Assembly (NCBI RefSeq): GCF_001421965.1
Contig: NZ_LMLP01000019.1
Coordinates: 62,001-126,000 of the forward strand
DNA: 64,000 nt
Direction: 5' to 3'
Source: Sphingomonas sp. Leaf67
GTDB taxonomy: Bacteria > Pseudomonadota > Alphaproteobacteria > Sphingomonadales > Sphingomonadaceae
Part shown: in pieces, positions 18,779 through 28,110 of the stretch
How the letters are laid out: each line of letters opens with the position of its first letter
Numbering within the stretch: the first letter of the stretch is position 1
Translations under genes and position numbers: made by a program
The notes under the pieces: generated by a model
Seen by the model: only the letters and a program-made list of their open reading frames with translations
Database searches by the model: none
What the model was told of the DNA's origin: nothing

Positions 18779-20362
18779 TCAGCGTTGCGACGAAGCGGGT
18801 CCGTTCGCAAGCTTGCTCGCCAATCGAGCCGCGTCCGCGCCCTCCGCCTCGACCGATGCCGCCCGCCATGCGTAGCGCGCCTCGACCCGGCGACCGGCGC
18901 TCCAGTAAACATCGCCGAGATGTTCGTTGATTTCGACATCGTCGGGCGCTTCGCGCGCGGCCCCTTCGATCAGCGGCAGCGCGGCGGTCGGGTTGCCGGC
19001 CCGGAACCGCGCCCAGCCGAGCGAATCAGCGATCGCCGGGTCCTTGGGCGCGAGCGCATGGGCGCGTTCGAGCATGCGCGTCGCTTCGACGACATTCTCG
19101 CCGCGATCGACCTGTGCATAGCCGAGATAGTTGAGCGCGGCGGGTTCCTGCGGGGCCAGCTCGACCGCGCGGCGCAGCATCGGCAGCGCCCCCGCCCAGT
19201 CGCCCGCGCGGTCGAGCGCCGCGCCGCGTTGCAGATAGAGCGACCAGTCGTTCGCCGCGTCCGGCCGGGCCATGGCGCGGGCATAGACGGCGGCGGCTTC
19301 CCCGGCCCGACCGGTTTCGAGCAGCAGGTCGGCGTAGCGGCGCAGGCCGGCGGTGGTCGCGTCGGGGCGATCGGCCTGTCTGGCGGCCAGCGCCAATGCC
19401 GCATCGGGGTTGCCGGCGCGCTGCTGGATGACGATGGCCAGCGCGGCGGCGCTGGTCGCGAAGGGATCGTCGGCGGGGATCGCGGCCAGCGTCGCCTGCG
19501 CCTCGGCGGTCGCTTCGCTGCGGGCCAGCGCATCGGCCAGCGCGAGACGGGCGCGCGAGTATCCGGAATCGAGCAACAGGGCCGACCGGCTAAGCATGAT
19601 CGCCAGCGGTTCGGTCCCCTCGGCCGACAGGTCGCCGGCCATGCGCGCGAACAGGCGCGAGATGCCGAAGCGGGCATCGCCCCGCCGGCCGCGACCGAGC
19701 GTCGCGGCGCTGCGCGACAGAACCGGGTCGCTCCCGGCAAGCAGCGACCGCGCCGTCGCACCATCGCCTGCCCGGGCCAACAGTTGCGCGGCGTTCAGGC
19801 GAAAATCGGCGTCGTTGCCGCCGGTGGTCAGGAGCGCACGGACCGCGGCGACGCCTTCGTTCGCCTGCCCGGTCGCGAGCAGGCGGAGCGCGCGGTTCTC
19901 GGCGGCATAGCGGCGGGGGATCGCACCGCCGTCGCTGGCGATCGCCGGCGCAGACTGATCGACCCATTCGGCCAGCAGCGGCGCGAGGAAGCCCAGCGGC
20001 GATCCCGCCAACCGGGTCAGCGCCGTCCGCTGTCCGGCCACATCGCGCCGGACGACGGCATCGGCGAGGCCGAGAATGTCGAGATCGGGCGGCGCGACAT
20101 CGGCGGCGCGCAGCACCGCCCCTGCGCGGCGGGCAAGCGCCAGGTCGCCACTCGCCAGCGCCTCCCGCAGCGCGCGCACCGCGATGACCGGATCGGACGG
20201 CTGTGCCGCCAGCGCCAGTGCATAGCCCTGCGCCGCGATCGTCACCCGGCCATCGGCATCGGCGGCGCGAGCACGGGCATAGGCGGCCAGCGGGGTGTCG
20301 GCGGCGGCCGGCGACGCGACCAGCGCCGCCACCAGCAGACCGATACTACATGTTCGGATAAT
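18779..20362 (-). CDS. Exported TPR-repeat protein with a probable ATT start
   Basis: A 527-residue protein of tetratricopeptide-like helical repeats, clearest in the last third (YLGYAQVDRGENVVEA, DSLGWARFRAGN, EHLGDVYWSAGR). No ATG, GTG or TTG stands at a sensible place. ATT at 20362 lies five bases after GGAGG and gives IIRTCSIGLLVAALVASPAAA, a signal peptide with AAA cleavage site; ATC at 20359, eight bases from GGAGG, is the alternative. A GTG at 20332 would cut into the signal peptide. The gene overlaps the end of the ETF-QO gene by 17 bases and precedes ispE. Function unknown; periplasmic scaffold by inference. Confidence 0.75.
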   Translation of the reverse strand: MIRTCSIGLLVAALVASPAAADTPLAAYARARAADADGRVTIAAQGYALALAAQPSDPVIAVRALREALASGDLALARRAGAVLRAADVAPPDLDILGLADAVVRRDVAGQRTALTRLAGSPLGFLAPLLAEWVDQSAPAIASDGGAIPRRYAAENRALRLLATGQANEGVAAVRALLTTGGNDADFRLNAAQLLARAGDGATARSLLAGSDPVLSRSAATLGRGRRGDARFGISRLFARMAGDLSAEGTEPLAIMLSRSALLLDSGYSRARLALADALARSEATAEAQATLAAIPADDPFATSAAALAIVIQQRAGNPDAALALAARQADRPDATTAGLRRYADLLLETGRAGEAAAVYARAMARPDAANDWSLYLQRGAALDRAGDWAGALPMLRRAVELAPQEPAALNYLGYAQVDRGENVVEATRMLERAHALAPKDPAIADSLGWARFRAGNPTAALPLIEGAAREAPDDVEINEHLGDVYWSAGRRVEARYAWRAASVEAEGADAARLASKLANGPASSQR

Positions 20363-22007
20363 TCGGTCCTCCGCCGCCTTCCGGCACGACCCAGTTAATG
20401 TTCTGCGTCGGGTCCTTGATGTCGCACGTCTTGCAATGGACGCAGTTCTGCGCGTTGATGACGAATTTCGGATCGTCCGTCTCCGCCCCGACGATCTCAT
20501 ATACGCCAGCCGGGCAATAGCGTTGCGCGGGTTCGTCGTAGAGTGGCAGATCGTATTTTACCGGGACGTCGGGGTCCTTCAGCGTCAGATGGACCGGCTG
20601 ATCCTCCTCGTGATTGGTGTTCGAGAGGAACACCGAGGACAGGCGATCGAAGCTCAGCACGCCATCCGGCCTGGGATAGGCGATCGGCTGCACCTGATCC
20701 TTGCGCCACAGGCTTTCGTGATCGGGATGATGGCCCATGGTGAACGGCATCCGCAGCCCCCAATGCTCCGCCCACATCGTCACGTTGGCGACGCCCGACC
20801 CGATAAAATCGCCGAATTTCTTGACCAGCGGCACGACGTTGCGGACGGTGCGCAGTTCCTGATACACCCAGCTCGCTTCATAGGCGGCGGTATAGGCGGT
20901 CAGTTCGTCGCCCTGCCGCCCGTCGCGCACGGCGGTAAAGGCGGCTTCGGCGGCCATCATGCCCGACTTCATCGCGGTATGGATGCCCTTGATCCGCGGC
21001 ACGTTCAGGAACCCCGCCGAACAGCCGACCAGCACGCCGCCGGGGAAGGTCAGCTTCGGCACCGACTGCCACCCGCCATCGTTGATCGCGCGCGCGCCGT
21101 AGGACACGCGCTTGCCGCCCTTCAGGATCGCGGCGATCGCCGGATGGGTCTTCCACCGCTGCATCTCGTGGAACGGCGAGAGATAGGGGTTGGAATAGTT
21201 GAGCCACGTGACGAAGCCGAGCGCCACTTGCCCGTTCGCCTGATGATACAGGAACCCGCCGCCATTCGACCCGCGCGTTTCGCTCAGCGGCCAGCCCTGC
21301 GTATGGATCACGCGGCCGGGGACGTGGTTTTCCGCCGGAATGTCCCACAATTCCTTGATCCCCAGACCATAGACCTGCGGCTGGCTGTCGCGTGCCAGAT
21401 CGAAGGTACGGATGATCTGTTTCGAAAGATGCCCGCGCACTCCTTCGGCGAAAAACGTATATTTGGCATGGAGTTCGAGGCCGGGCTGCCAGTCGGGCTT
21501 GTGCGTGCCGTCGCGCGCCACGCCCATGTCGCCGGTCGCGACGCCCTTTACCGAACCATCCGCATGATACAGGATTTCGGCCGCCGCGAAGCCGGGGAAG
21601 ATCTCGACGCCCATCCCCTCGGCCTGTTCGGCCAGCCAGCGGCACATATTGCCGAGCGACCCGGTATAGGTGCCGGTGTTCTGCATGAACGGCGGCAGGA
21701 TGCGGTGCGACACCTCGCTGCTGTCGGTTTCCGACAACAGCCAGTGGTGGTTCTCGGTCACCGGAACCTCGGCCATCGGGCAACCCATCGTCCGCCATTC
21801 GGGCAGCAGTTCGTCCATCGCGCGCGGATCGAACACCGCGCCCGACAGGATATGGGCACCGACCTCCGATCCCTTTTCCAGCACGCACACGGCCAGTTCC
21901 TCGCCCGTGTCCGCCGCCATCTGTTTCAGCCGGATCGCCGCGGACAGGCCGGCAGGCCCCGCGCCGACGATCACGACGTCATAGGGCATCGATTCCCGTT
22001 CGCTCAT
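20346..22007 (-). CDS. Electron transfer flavoprotein-ubiquinone oxidoreductase
   Basis: The 553-residue membrane-associated enzyme passes electrons from ETF, reduced by acyl-CoA dehydrogenases, to ubiquinone. The FAD-binding motif VVIVGAGPAGLSAAIRLKQ is near residue 12, and a C-terminal 4Fe-4S domain carries NCVHCKTCDIKDP. Length is normal. No etfA or etfB is in the window. The TPR gene starts inside its last codons. Confidence 0.95.
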   Translation of the reverse strand: MSERESMPYDVVIVGAGPAGLSAAIRLKQMAADTGEELAVCVLEKGSEVGAHILSGAVFDPRAMDELLPEWRTMGCPMAEVPVTENHHWLLSETDSSEVSHRILPPFMQNTGTYTGSLGNMCRWLAEQAEGMGVEIFPGFAAAEILYHADGSVKGVATGDMGVARDGTHKPDWQPGLELHAKYTFFAEGVRGHLSKQIIRTFDLARDSQPQVYGLGIKELWDIPAENHVPGRVIHTQGWPLSETRGSNGGGFLYHQANGQVALGFVTWLNYSNPYLSPFHEMQRWKTHPAIAAILKGGKRVSYGARAINDGGWQSVPKLTFPGGVLVGCSAGFLNVPRIKGIHTAMKSGMMAAEAAFTAVRDGRQGDELTAYTAAYEASWVYQELRTVRNVVPLVKKFGDFIGSGVANVTMWAEHWGLRMPFTMGHHPDHESLWRKDQVQPIAYPRPDGVLSFDRLSSVFLSNTNHEEDQPVHLTLKDPDVPVKYDLPLYDEPAQRYCPAGVYEIVGAETDDPKFVINAQNCVHCKTCDIKDPTQNINWVVPEGGGGPNYPNM

Positions 22008-22126
22008 CTTCCATCCTCATCGCGGGCGCTGCGCACTGCCCGTATCGTCGCGTCGCTGCAACGCCCTGTCCTCCTCCACGATTTGGGCAGATTGACGGGG
22101 AGGTCAAGGAGAGCGTTAAAGGCGAT

Positions 22127-22843
22127 ATGGGGGCGGACCAGCATATCCAGTGGCACGAAGCCGCAGCCAGCGCACTGGAATGGTGGCAGGATGCCGGTGT
22201 CGACACGCTGGTCGAGGACAAACTGCGCGACTGGTTCGCGGCCCCCGTCCCGACGCGAGCGCCCGCTGCCGTAGCGTCGACGCCCGCCGCCGACCTGCCA
22301 CCCGACACGCTTGATGCGTTTCTGGCATGGCGCATGGGCGATGCCGCGCCCGAGGCGGGATGGAATGGCGAACGCCTGGCCGTCGCGGCGACAAAAAATC
22401 CGGCACTGATGATTTTGACCGATCTGCCCGAAGCCGATGATTCGGCGGAAACGGGCTGGATGACCGGCCCGGTCGGCATGCTGCTCGACCGCATGCTCGC
22501 GGCGATCGGGCTGGACCGGGGTGCGGTGACGATCGCCGGGGTCGCACAGGCGCGGCCGCTGGCCGGACGGGTGCCGGACGAGGCGCAGGCGACGCTCGAC
22601 GATCTGGCGCGGCGGCTGGTGACGCTGGTCGCGCCGCGCAAGCTGTTGTTGTTCGGCGCGGAACCGTGCCGGGCGTTGCTGGGGCCGGACGGGCAACGCG
22701 GTGGTTTACGGACCCTTCACCATGATGGCATAGACTGCCTCGCCATCGCCACTTTCCATCCGCGCTTCCTGTTGGAGCGGCCCTTGGCCAAGGCGGAAAG
22801 CTGGCGGCATTTGCAGTTGCTTACCAGGGAAACGATCACGTGA
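22127..22843 (+). CDS. Uracil-DNA glycosylase-superfamily protein with a degenerate first motif
   Basis: The 238-residue protein has a variable N-terminal 75 residues and a C-terminal family-4/5-like UDG domain: GPVGMLLDRMLAAIGL matches the segment after the catalytic loop, and ATFHPRFLLERPLAKAESW matches the last family motif. Where active enzymes have GE-x-PG, this one reads LTDLPEADD, so base-excision activity is uncertain. It is coupled to the lytic transglycosylase gene by a GTGA overlap, an unexpected partner. It diverges from ETF-QO. Confidence 0.7.
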   Translation: MGADQHIQWHEAAASALEWWQDAGVDTLVEDKLRDWFAAPVPTRAPAAVASTPAADLPPDTLDAFLAWRMGDAAPEAGWNGERLAVAATKNPALMILTDLPEADDSAETGWMTGPVGMLLDRMLAAIGLDRGAVTIAGVAQARPLAGRVPDEAQATLDDLARRLVTLVAPRKLLLFGAEPCRALLGPDGQRGGLRTLHHDGIDCLAIATFHPRFLLERPLAKAESWRHLQLLTRETIT

Positions 22844-24612
22844 AGCTGACCCCCATCGTGTTCGCGGCGCTGATGCTGCCCGCCCTCCCCGCTTATGCCG
22901 GCGAGGCGCCGACGCTGGCGAGCGTCGCCCGGACCCCGGTCGAGGCGCGGGTGCCGCCGCAATTGTCGGCCGAAGATCGCGATGCCTATACGCAGGTGTT
23001 CGCGGCGATTCGTGGCGGGCGCTGGGCCGATGCGCAATTGCGGCTCAGTGCGATGAAGCCGGGGCCGCTGCATGCCGTCGCCCGGGCTGAACTCTATACG
23101 GCCAAGGGATCGCCGAAGGTCGAGCTGCCGCAGTTGCTGGCGCTGCTGACCGAGGCACCCGACCTGCCGCACGCCCCCGATCTTGCCCGCCTTGCCAAGC
23201 TGCGCGGGGCCGAAACCCTGCCCGAATTGCCGATGCAGCAGAAGCTGGTGTGGTTCGATGCCGCGCCAGTGCGGCTGCGCGCCAAGGCGGCGCGCAGTGA
23301 CGCGGCCGCCGCGCAACTGCTCGACGCGATGAAGCCGTTCGTGAAGGTCGATGACGGTGCCGCCGCCGAAGCGCTGATCGCCACGCGCGAGTCGGACCTG
23401 ACTCCCGAGGCGCTGACCGAGATGCGCGGGCGGGTCGCGTGGATCTATTTCGTGGCGGGCGACGATGCCAATGCCCGCCGGCTGGCGGCGGTGGCGCAGC
23501 GCGGCTCGGGCGACTGGGCGGCGCAGGCCGACTGGACGCAGGGACTGGCGGCGTGGCGGCAACAGGATTGCGCGGCGGCCCAGACCTCGTTTGCCAGCGT
23601 CGCGCAGCGCGCGGGCGATACCGAATTGCGCTCGGCCGGGTTGTACTGGGCGACGCGTGCCGACATTGCGTGCGGGCGGCCCGATCTGGTGCAGGGGCGG
23701 TTGCAGACGGCGGCGCAATATGGGGAAACCTATTACGGGTTGCTGGCGCGGCAGGCGCTGGGGCTGATCGACGGGGCCGATGCGGCATCGCGCGCGCCGG
23801 CGACCGACGACTGGCGCGCGCTCGAGCGCCGGTCGAACGTCAAGGTCGCCGCCGCGCTGACCGAGATCGGCGAAGGCGCGCTGGCCGACAAGTTGCTGCG
23901 ATATCAGGCGCGAATCGGCGGCGCCGGCGACTATCCGGCGCTGACCCGCTTGTGCGGCAGCCTGAACCTGCCCGCGACGCAATTGTGGCTGTCGCATAAC
24001 GGACCGCAGGGTGCCCGGCCGCTGGTCGAGGCGCGCTATCCCGCCCCCGACTGGACGCCCGAGGGTGGCTGGCGCGTCGATAAGGCGCTGGTGTTCGCAC
24101 ACACGTTGCAGGAATCGCGCTTCGATGCCGGTGTCGTCAGCCCGGCCGGCGCGACGGGGCTGATGCAGATCCGGCCCGGTGCGCTGACCGATTACGCCCG
24201 CGCGCACGGGTTGCAGCTGGAAAAGTCGGCGCTGTCGAAACCGCAGGTCAATATGGCGGTGGGACAAAGCTATCTGGAGCAGTTGCGCGACCGGCCGTTC
24301 ACCGGCGGGCTGCTGCCGAAAATCATCGCGGCCTATAATGCCGGGCCGACCCCGGTCGAAGCATGGAACGTCCAGTTGCGCGACGGCGGCGATCCGTTGA
24401 TGTATATCGAATCGATCCCCTATTGGGAGACGCGCGGCTATGTGATGACCGTGCTGCGCAATTACTGGATGTATGAGAAGCAGGCGGGCAAGCCGTCGGC
24501 CAGCCGCGCCGCGCTGGCGCAGGGGATGTGGCCGAAATTCCCCGGCCTGCCGGGTGCCGCCGCGATCCGCGTGAGCAAGACCGGCCGGACGCGCGTCGCC
24601 GATGCCCATTGA
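22840..24612 (+). CDS. Soluble lytic murein transglycosylase
   Basis: The 590-residue protein has a signal peptide ([18 protein letters not shown]), a long alpha-helical superhelical domain (about 30-410) and a C-terminal SLT domain with the catalytic Glu in [22 protein letters not shown] and [12 protein letters not shown]. It cleaves peptidoglycan between MurNAc and GlcNAc to give anhydro-muropeptides; NagZ, at 53 kb, acts on those products. The start is GTG at 22840, overlapping the previous stop. Its end overlaps moaB by 11 bases. Confidence 0.92.
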   Translation: MKLTPIVFAALMLPALPAYAGEAPTLASVARTPVEARVPPQLSAEDRDAYTQVFAAIRGGRWADAQLRLSAMKPGPLHAVARAELYTAKGSPKVELPQLLALLTEAPDLPHAPDLARLAKLRGAETLPELPMQQKLVWFDAAPVRLRAKAARSDAAAAQLLDAMKPFVKVDDGAAAEALIATRESDLTPEALTEMRGRVAWIYFVAGDDANARRLAAVAQRGSGDWAAQADWTQGLAAWRQQDCAAAQTSFASVAQRAGDTELRSAGLYWATRADIACGRPDLVQGRLQTAAQYGETYYGLLARQALGLIDGADAASRAPATDDWRALERRSNVKVAAALTEIGEGALADKLLRYQARIGGAGDYPALTRLCGSLNLPATQLWLSHNGPQGARPLVEARYPAPDWTPEGGWRVDKALVFAHTLQESRFDAGVVSPAGATGLMQIRPGALTDYARAHGLQLEKSALSKPQVNMAVGQSYLEQLRDRPFTGGLLPKIIAAYNAGPTPVEAWNVQLRDGGDPLMYIESIPYWETRGYVMTVLRNYWMYEKQAGKPSASRAALAQGMWPKFPGLPGAAAIRVSKTGRTRVADAH

Positions 24613-25129
24613 TGCAAGCCGGGCCTTCGTGCCCGTGCGGATCGCGGTACTGACCGTATCGGACACGCGGGGGCTGGCCGAGGATCGGTCGGGCGACACG
24701 CTGGTCGCGCGGGTCGAGGGCGCGGGCCATGCCCTTGCCGACCGCGCGATCGTCCGGGACGATATCGACACCATCGTCGCGCGACTGAACCAGTGGATCG
24801 ACGACGCTGCGATCGACTGCATCATCACCACCGGCGGCACCGGGGTTACCGGCCGCGACGTGACGCCCGAAGCGGTCGAGCGGATCGCGACCAAGCTGAT
24901 CCCCGGTTTCGGTGAGCTGTTCCGCTGGCAAAGCTATGCCAAGATCGGCACCTCTACCATCCAGTCGCGCGCGACCGCCTGTGTCGCGCGCGGCACCTAT
25001 GTCTTCGCGCTGCCCGGATCGACCGGCGCGGTGAAGGACGGCTGGGACGGCATCCTTGCCGAACAGCTCGACAGCCGCCACCGGCCGTGCAATTTCGTCG
25101 AGCTTATGCCGCGCCTGCTCGAACGATAG
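24602..25129 (+). CDS. moaB: Molybdenum cofactor biosynthesis protein B
   Basis: The 175-residue MoaB/MogA-fold protein binds molybdopterin and, in the MogA branch, adenylylates it. The signature [17 protein letters not shown] and the C-terminal [16 protein letters not shown] are present. The length favours MoaB over the larger MoeA. It overlaps the transglycosylase gene by 11 bases and is the last gene of a UDG-SLT-moaB unit; no other Moco genes are near. Confidence 0.93.
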   Translation: MPIDASRAFVPVRIAVLTVSDTRGLAEDRSGDTLVARVEGAGHALADRAIVRDDIDTIVARLNQWIDDAAIDCIITTGGTGVTGRDVTPEAVERIATKLIPGFGELFRWQSYAKIGTSTIQSRATACVARGTYVFALPGSTGAVKDGWDGILAEQLDSRHRPCNFVELMPRLLER

Positions 25130-25132
25130 GGG

Positions 25133-25462
25133 TTATTCGGGCACCATCGCCGCCAGCACATGCCCGTCGGGATCGCGGAAGTGGAACCGGCGTCCGCCGG
25201 GGAAAGCGAAGATCGGCTCGACGACCGTGCCCCCGGCGGCTTCGACCGCAGCCAGCGTCGCTTCGAGGTCCTCGACCTGAATAACGGGCAGCATGACCGT
25301 CAATCGCGTATCGGCGTCCAGCCCCAGATCGGTATCGCCGGTCGTCGTCGCGGCATAATCCGTGCCGTAAGCGGTAAAGGTCCAGCCCATCACCTTCGCG
25401 TAGAAATCCGCCGCTGGTCCGGTCTCCGCCACCGGCAGTTCGAGATAGTTCAATCGCGCCAT
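25133..25462 (-). CDS. VOC-family (glyoxalase-like) protein
   Basis: The 109-residue protein has the vicinal oxygen chelate fold: ARLNYLELPVAETGPAADFYAKVMGW at the N-terminus (shown in part as LNYLELPV and FYAKVMGWTF) and RFHFRDPDGHVLA at the C-terminus. Single-domain VOC proteins include glyoxalases, resistance proteins and many with unknown substrates; nothing here narrows it. GGGAGAAAGG precedes the ATG at 25462. Its stop lies three bases from the convergent moaB stop. Confidence 0.8.
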   Translation of the reverse strand: MARLNYLELPVAETGPAADFYAKVMGWTFTAYGTDYAATTTGDTDLGLDADTRLTVMLPVIQVEDLEATLAAVEAAGGTVVEPIFAFPGGRRFHFRDPDGHVLAAMVPE

Positions 25463-25518
25463 TATAGCCTTTCTCCCTTGTTCTTGCTTCGTTCTAATGG
25501 AAGCGATAGGATCGCGCA

Positions 25519-26589
25519 ATGCGCAACCGTCCTGCCCGTGGAGCGACCGAGAATGCGGTGAGCAACCGTTTCGCACTGCCGTCTCGCGATGCGGACGGCG
25601 ACTGGCTCGATTGGCGGGAGACAGTCGATGGCGCGGAGCCGGTCCTGCGGACGACGGTGACGATCGAACAGCCACGCACGATCATCGCCCGGAACTCGTC
25701 GCCGGACATGCCGTTCGATCGGAGCATCAACCCGTATCGGGGCTGCGAACATGGCTGCATCTATTGCTTCGCGCGGCCGAGCCATGCCTATCACGACCTG
25801 TCGCCGGGGCTGGATTTCGAGACGAAGCTGTTCGCCAAACCCGATGCGGCGGCGTTGCTGCGTGCCGAACTTGGCAAGCCCGGCTATGTCGCGCAGCCGA
25901 TCGCGATGGGGACCAACACCGATCCCTATCAGCCGATCGAGCGCGAATGGCGGATCACGCGCGACTGTATCGCGGTGCTGGCGGAGACGAATCATCCGCT
26001 GACCATCACGACCAAATCCGACCGGGTGGTGCGCGACATCGTCCTGCTGGCACCGATGGCGGCCAAGGGGCTGGTGAGCGTCACGCTGTCGGTGACGTCG
26101 CTCGACCCGGTGATCGCGCGGACGCTGGAGCCGCGTGCGCCGCATCCGGCCAAGCGTCTGGACGCAGTCGCGAAGCTGAGCGCGGCGGGGATACCGACCT
26201 ATGTCTCGATCTCGCCGGTCATTCCCTCGATCACCGATCACGAGGTCGAACATCTGATCGAACGCGCGGCGCAGGCGGGGGCGAAGGGTGCTTATTTCCT
26301 GCCGGTACGATTGCCGCATGAGGTGGCGCCGCTGTTCCGCGCATGGCTGGAGGCGCATTTTCCCGATCGCGCGGGAAAAGTGATGGCGATCGTCCGGTCG
26401 CTGCGCGGCGGGCGCGACAATGATCCGGGATTCCATTCGCGGATGCGCGGGCAAGGCGTGTGGGGACAGTTGCTGGCGACGCGCTTCGCCATCGCCTGTC
26501 GTCGGCACGGATTGACGGGCGGCCACGCGCCGTTGCGCTGCGATCTGTTCCGCCCGCCGGCCGGGGCGCAGGGCGAGTTGTTCAGCTGA
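25519..26589 (+). CDS. PA0069-family radical SAM protein
   Basis: The 356-residue protein has the radical SAM cluster motif in RGCEHGCIYCFARPSHAY (CxxxCxxC) and resembles the spore photoproduct lyase-like Rv2578c/PA0069 family, found widely in bacteria with no settled reaction. NPYRGCEHGC and AMGTNTDPYQPIEREWR are family hallmarks. It starts 57 bases from the divergent VOC gene. A DNA- or nucleotide-repair role is often suggested from fold similarity; the sequence does not prove it. Confidence 0.88.
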   Translation: MRNRPARGATENAVSNRFALPSRDADGDWLDWRETVDGAEPVLRTTVTIEQPRTIIARNSSPDMPFDRSINPYRGCEHGCIYCFARPSHAYHDLSPGLDFETKLFAKPDAAALLRAELGKPGYVAQPIAMGTNTDPYQPIEREWRITRDCIAVLAETNHPLTITTKSDRVVRDIVLLAPMAAKGLVSVTLSVTSLDPVIARTLEPRAPHPAKRLDAVAKLSAAGIPTYVSISPVIPSITDHEVEHLIERAAQAGAKGAYFLPVRLPHEVAPLFRAWLEAHFPDRAGKVMAIVRSLRGGRDNDPGFHSRMRGQGVWGQLLATRFAIACRRHGLTGGHAPLRCDLFRPPAGAQGELFS

Positions 26590-26594
26590 GCGAC

Positions 26595-26619
26595 GGAACC
26601 GTTGTCGTATCGCAACGTA
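26595..26619 (+). promoter_or_regulatory. EcfG-like promoter before the M48 protease
   Basis: GGAAC at 26595-26599, a 16-base spacer, then CGTA at 26616-26619. The alphaproteobacterial general-stress consensus is GGAAC-N16/17-CGTT, so there is one mismatch. It would start transcription about 25-30 bases before the ATG at 26653. Confidence 0.5.
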
Positions 26620-26652
26620 TTCCGAACGAGACTGAACGGGGGACTGCCTAAG

Positions 26653-28071
26653 ATGACGAAACGGATCTGGACCGCGGCCATGCTGTGCGCCGCGACGATC
26701 ACGACCCCGGTGGCGGCGCAGACGCGATCGATCTCGCAGAACGACCGCGCACAGGGCGCGCAGGCCAATCCGCAGTTGCTGGCGCAATATGGCGGCCGCT
26801 ATTCGGGGCCGCAGTCCGCCTATGTCGAGCGCGTCGGCAAGCGGGTGGCGGTGCAGTCGGGCCTGTCGAACGCCAGCGGCGACTTCACGGTGACGCTGCT
26901 CAATTCGCCGGTCGAGAACGCCTTCGCGATCCCCGGCGGCTATGTCTACATCACGCGGCAGTTGCTGGCGCTGATGAACAGCGAAGCGGAACTGGCGGCG
27001 GTGATGGGACATGAGGTCGGCCATGTCGCCGCCCGCCATAGCAATTCGCGCAGCACGCGTTCGACGCTGGGCACGCTGGGCGCGACGCTACTGGGGGCGG
27101 TGACGGGCAGCGATCTTGTCGGGCGGATCGCCGGGGTCGGGTCGCAGCTCTACACCCTGTCGTACAGCCGCAATCAGGAATATCAGGCCGATCAGTTCGG
27201 CGTCCGCTATGCGACGGCGGCGGGCTATTCGCCGTCGGGCATGGCCGACGCACTGGTCCAGCTGAACGAAGCGCAGGCGCTGGCGGCGCAGACCAGCGGA
27301 CGGGGCGGCAATGCCGTACCGACGTGGATGAGCACCCACCCCAATGGCGCCGATCGCGTCCGGCGCGCACAGGCACTGGCGCAGCAGGCGGGCCGCGCAA
27401 CGACGCAGCCGGCGCAGGACGTGACCTATCTGCGGATGCTGGACGGGCTGCGCTATGACGATGATCCCGCGCAGGGCGTGATCGACGGCACGACCTTCAA
27501 ACACCCCGCGCTGCGCGTCCGCTTCACAGCGCCTGCCGGCTATGCGTTGCAGAACGGCACCGATGCGGTGACCATCGCCGGGCAAGGCGGACAGGCCGAG
27601 TTCCGAATGGGGCCAGCGGGCGATCCGGCGAGCATCGTGCGCCAGCGGCTGACGGCGCTGGGCGCGCAGAATGTCGGCGAGCCGGAGCGGACGCGGATCA
27701 ACGGCACCGAAGCGGCGATCGGCACGGTGCGCGCGAACGCGAACAATCAGGCGGTCGACGTCACCGTCGTCGCCTATCGCTATCCATCGGCGACCTATTA
27801 TTTCCAGATCGTGACGCCCGCCGGACGCGGCATCGGCCCGTTCGAATCGCTGCTCGACAGCTTCGGCACGCTGAGCCAGGCCGAGGCGAATGCGATCGTC
27901 GGCAAGCGCATCCGCATCGTCACGGTAAAAGCGAGCGACACGGTAGACTCGCTCAGCCGGCAGATGGCCTATCCCGATTTCCAGCGCGACCGCTTCCTGA
28001 CGCTGAACGGACTGGAGGACGGCGCGCGGCTGGTGCCGGGACAGTTGATGAAGGTCGTGGTGCGGGGCTGA
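26653..28071 (+). CDS. Periplasmic M48-family metalloprotease
   Basis: The 472-residue protein has a signal peptide (RIWTAAMLCAATITTPVAAQ), the zinc motif HEVGH at 120-124 with downstream QEYQADQFG supplying the third ligand, and a C-terminal LysM-like region (IVTVKASDTVDSLSRQM ... LVPGQLMKVV). This is the BepA/YfgC-like class that clears misfolded outer-membrane proteins, but with a LysM-like tail in place of TPRs. The start at 26653 begins the signal peptide; the ATG-like codon at 26602 lies inside the promoter. A stress-sigma promoter upstream fits an envelope quality-control role. Confidence 0.9.
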   Translation: MTKRIWTAAMLCAATITTPVAAQTRSISQNDRAQGAQANPQLLAQYGGRYSGPQSAYVERVGKRVAVQSGLSNASGDFTVTLLNSPVENAFAIPGGYVYITRQLLALMNSEAELAAVMGHEVGHVAARHSNSRSTRSTLGTLGATLLGAVTGSDLVGRIAGVGSQLYTLSYSRNQEYQADQFGVRYATAAGYSPSGMADALVQLNEAQALAAQTSGRGGNAVPTWMSTHPNGADRVRRAQALAQQAGRATTQPAQDVTYLRMLDGLRYDDDPAQGVIDGTTFKHPALRVRFTAPAGYALQNGTDAVTIAGQGGQAEFRMGPAGDPASIVRQRLTALGAQNVGEPERTRINGTEAAIGTVRANANNQAVDVTVVAYRYPSATYYFQIVTPAGRGIGPFESLLDSFGTLSQAEANAIVGKRIRIVTVKASDTVDSLSRQMAYPDFQRDRFLTLNGLEDGARLVPGQLMKVVVRG

Positions 28072-28110
28072 CCCCTTCACCTCACCTGCCGCCCGTGCGA
28101 AGGGCCGGGG

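Noticed and set aside
18743..20398. Plus-strand 551-codon open frame opposite the TPR gene
   Set aside because: Arg/Gly-rich shadow with no recognisable domain.
20295..22274. Plus-strand 659-codon open frame opposite ETF-QO
   Set aside because: Antisense to a gene with clear FAD and Fe-S motifs; His/Arg/Gln-rich shadow.
22717..24894. Minus-strand 725-codon open frame opposite the lytic transglycosylase
   Set aside because: Antisense shadow; the plus strand has signal peptide and SLT catalytic motif.
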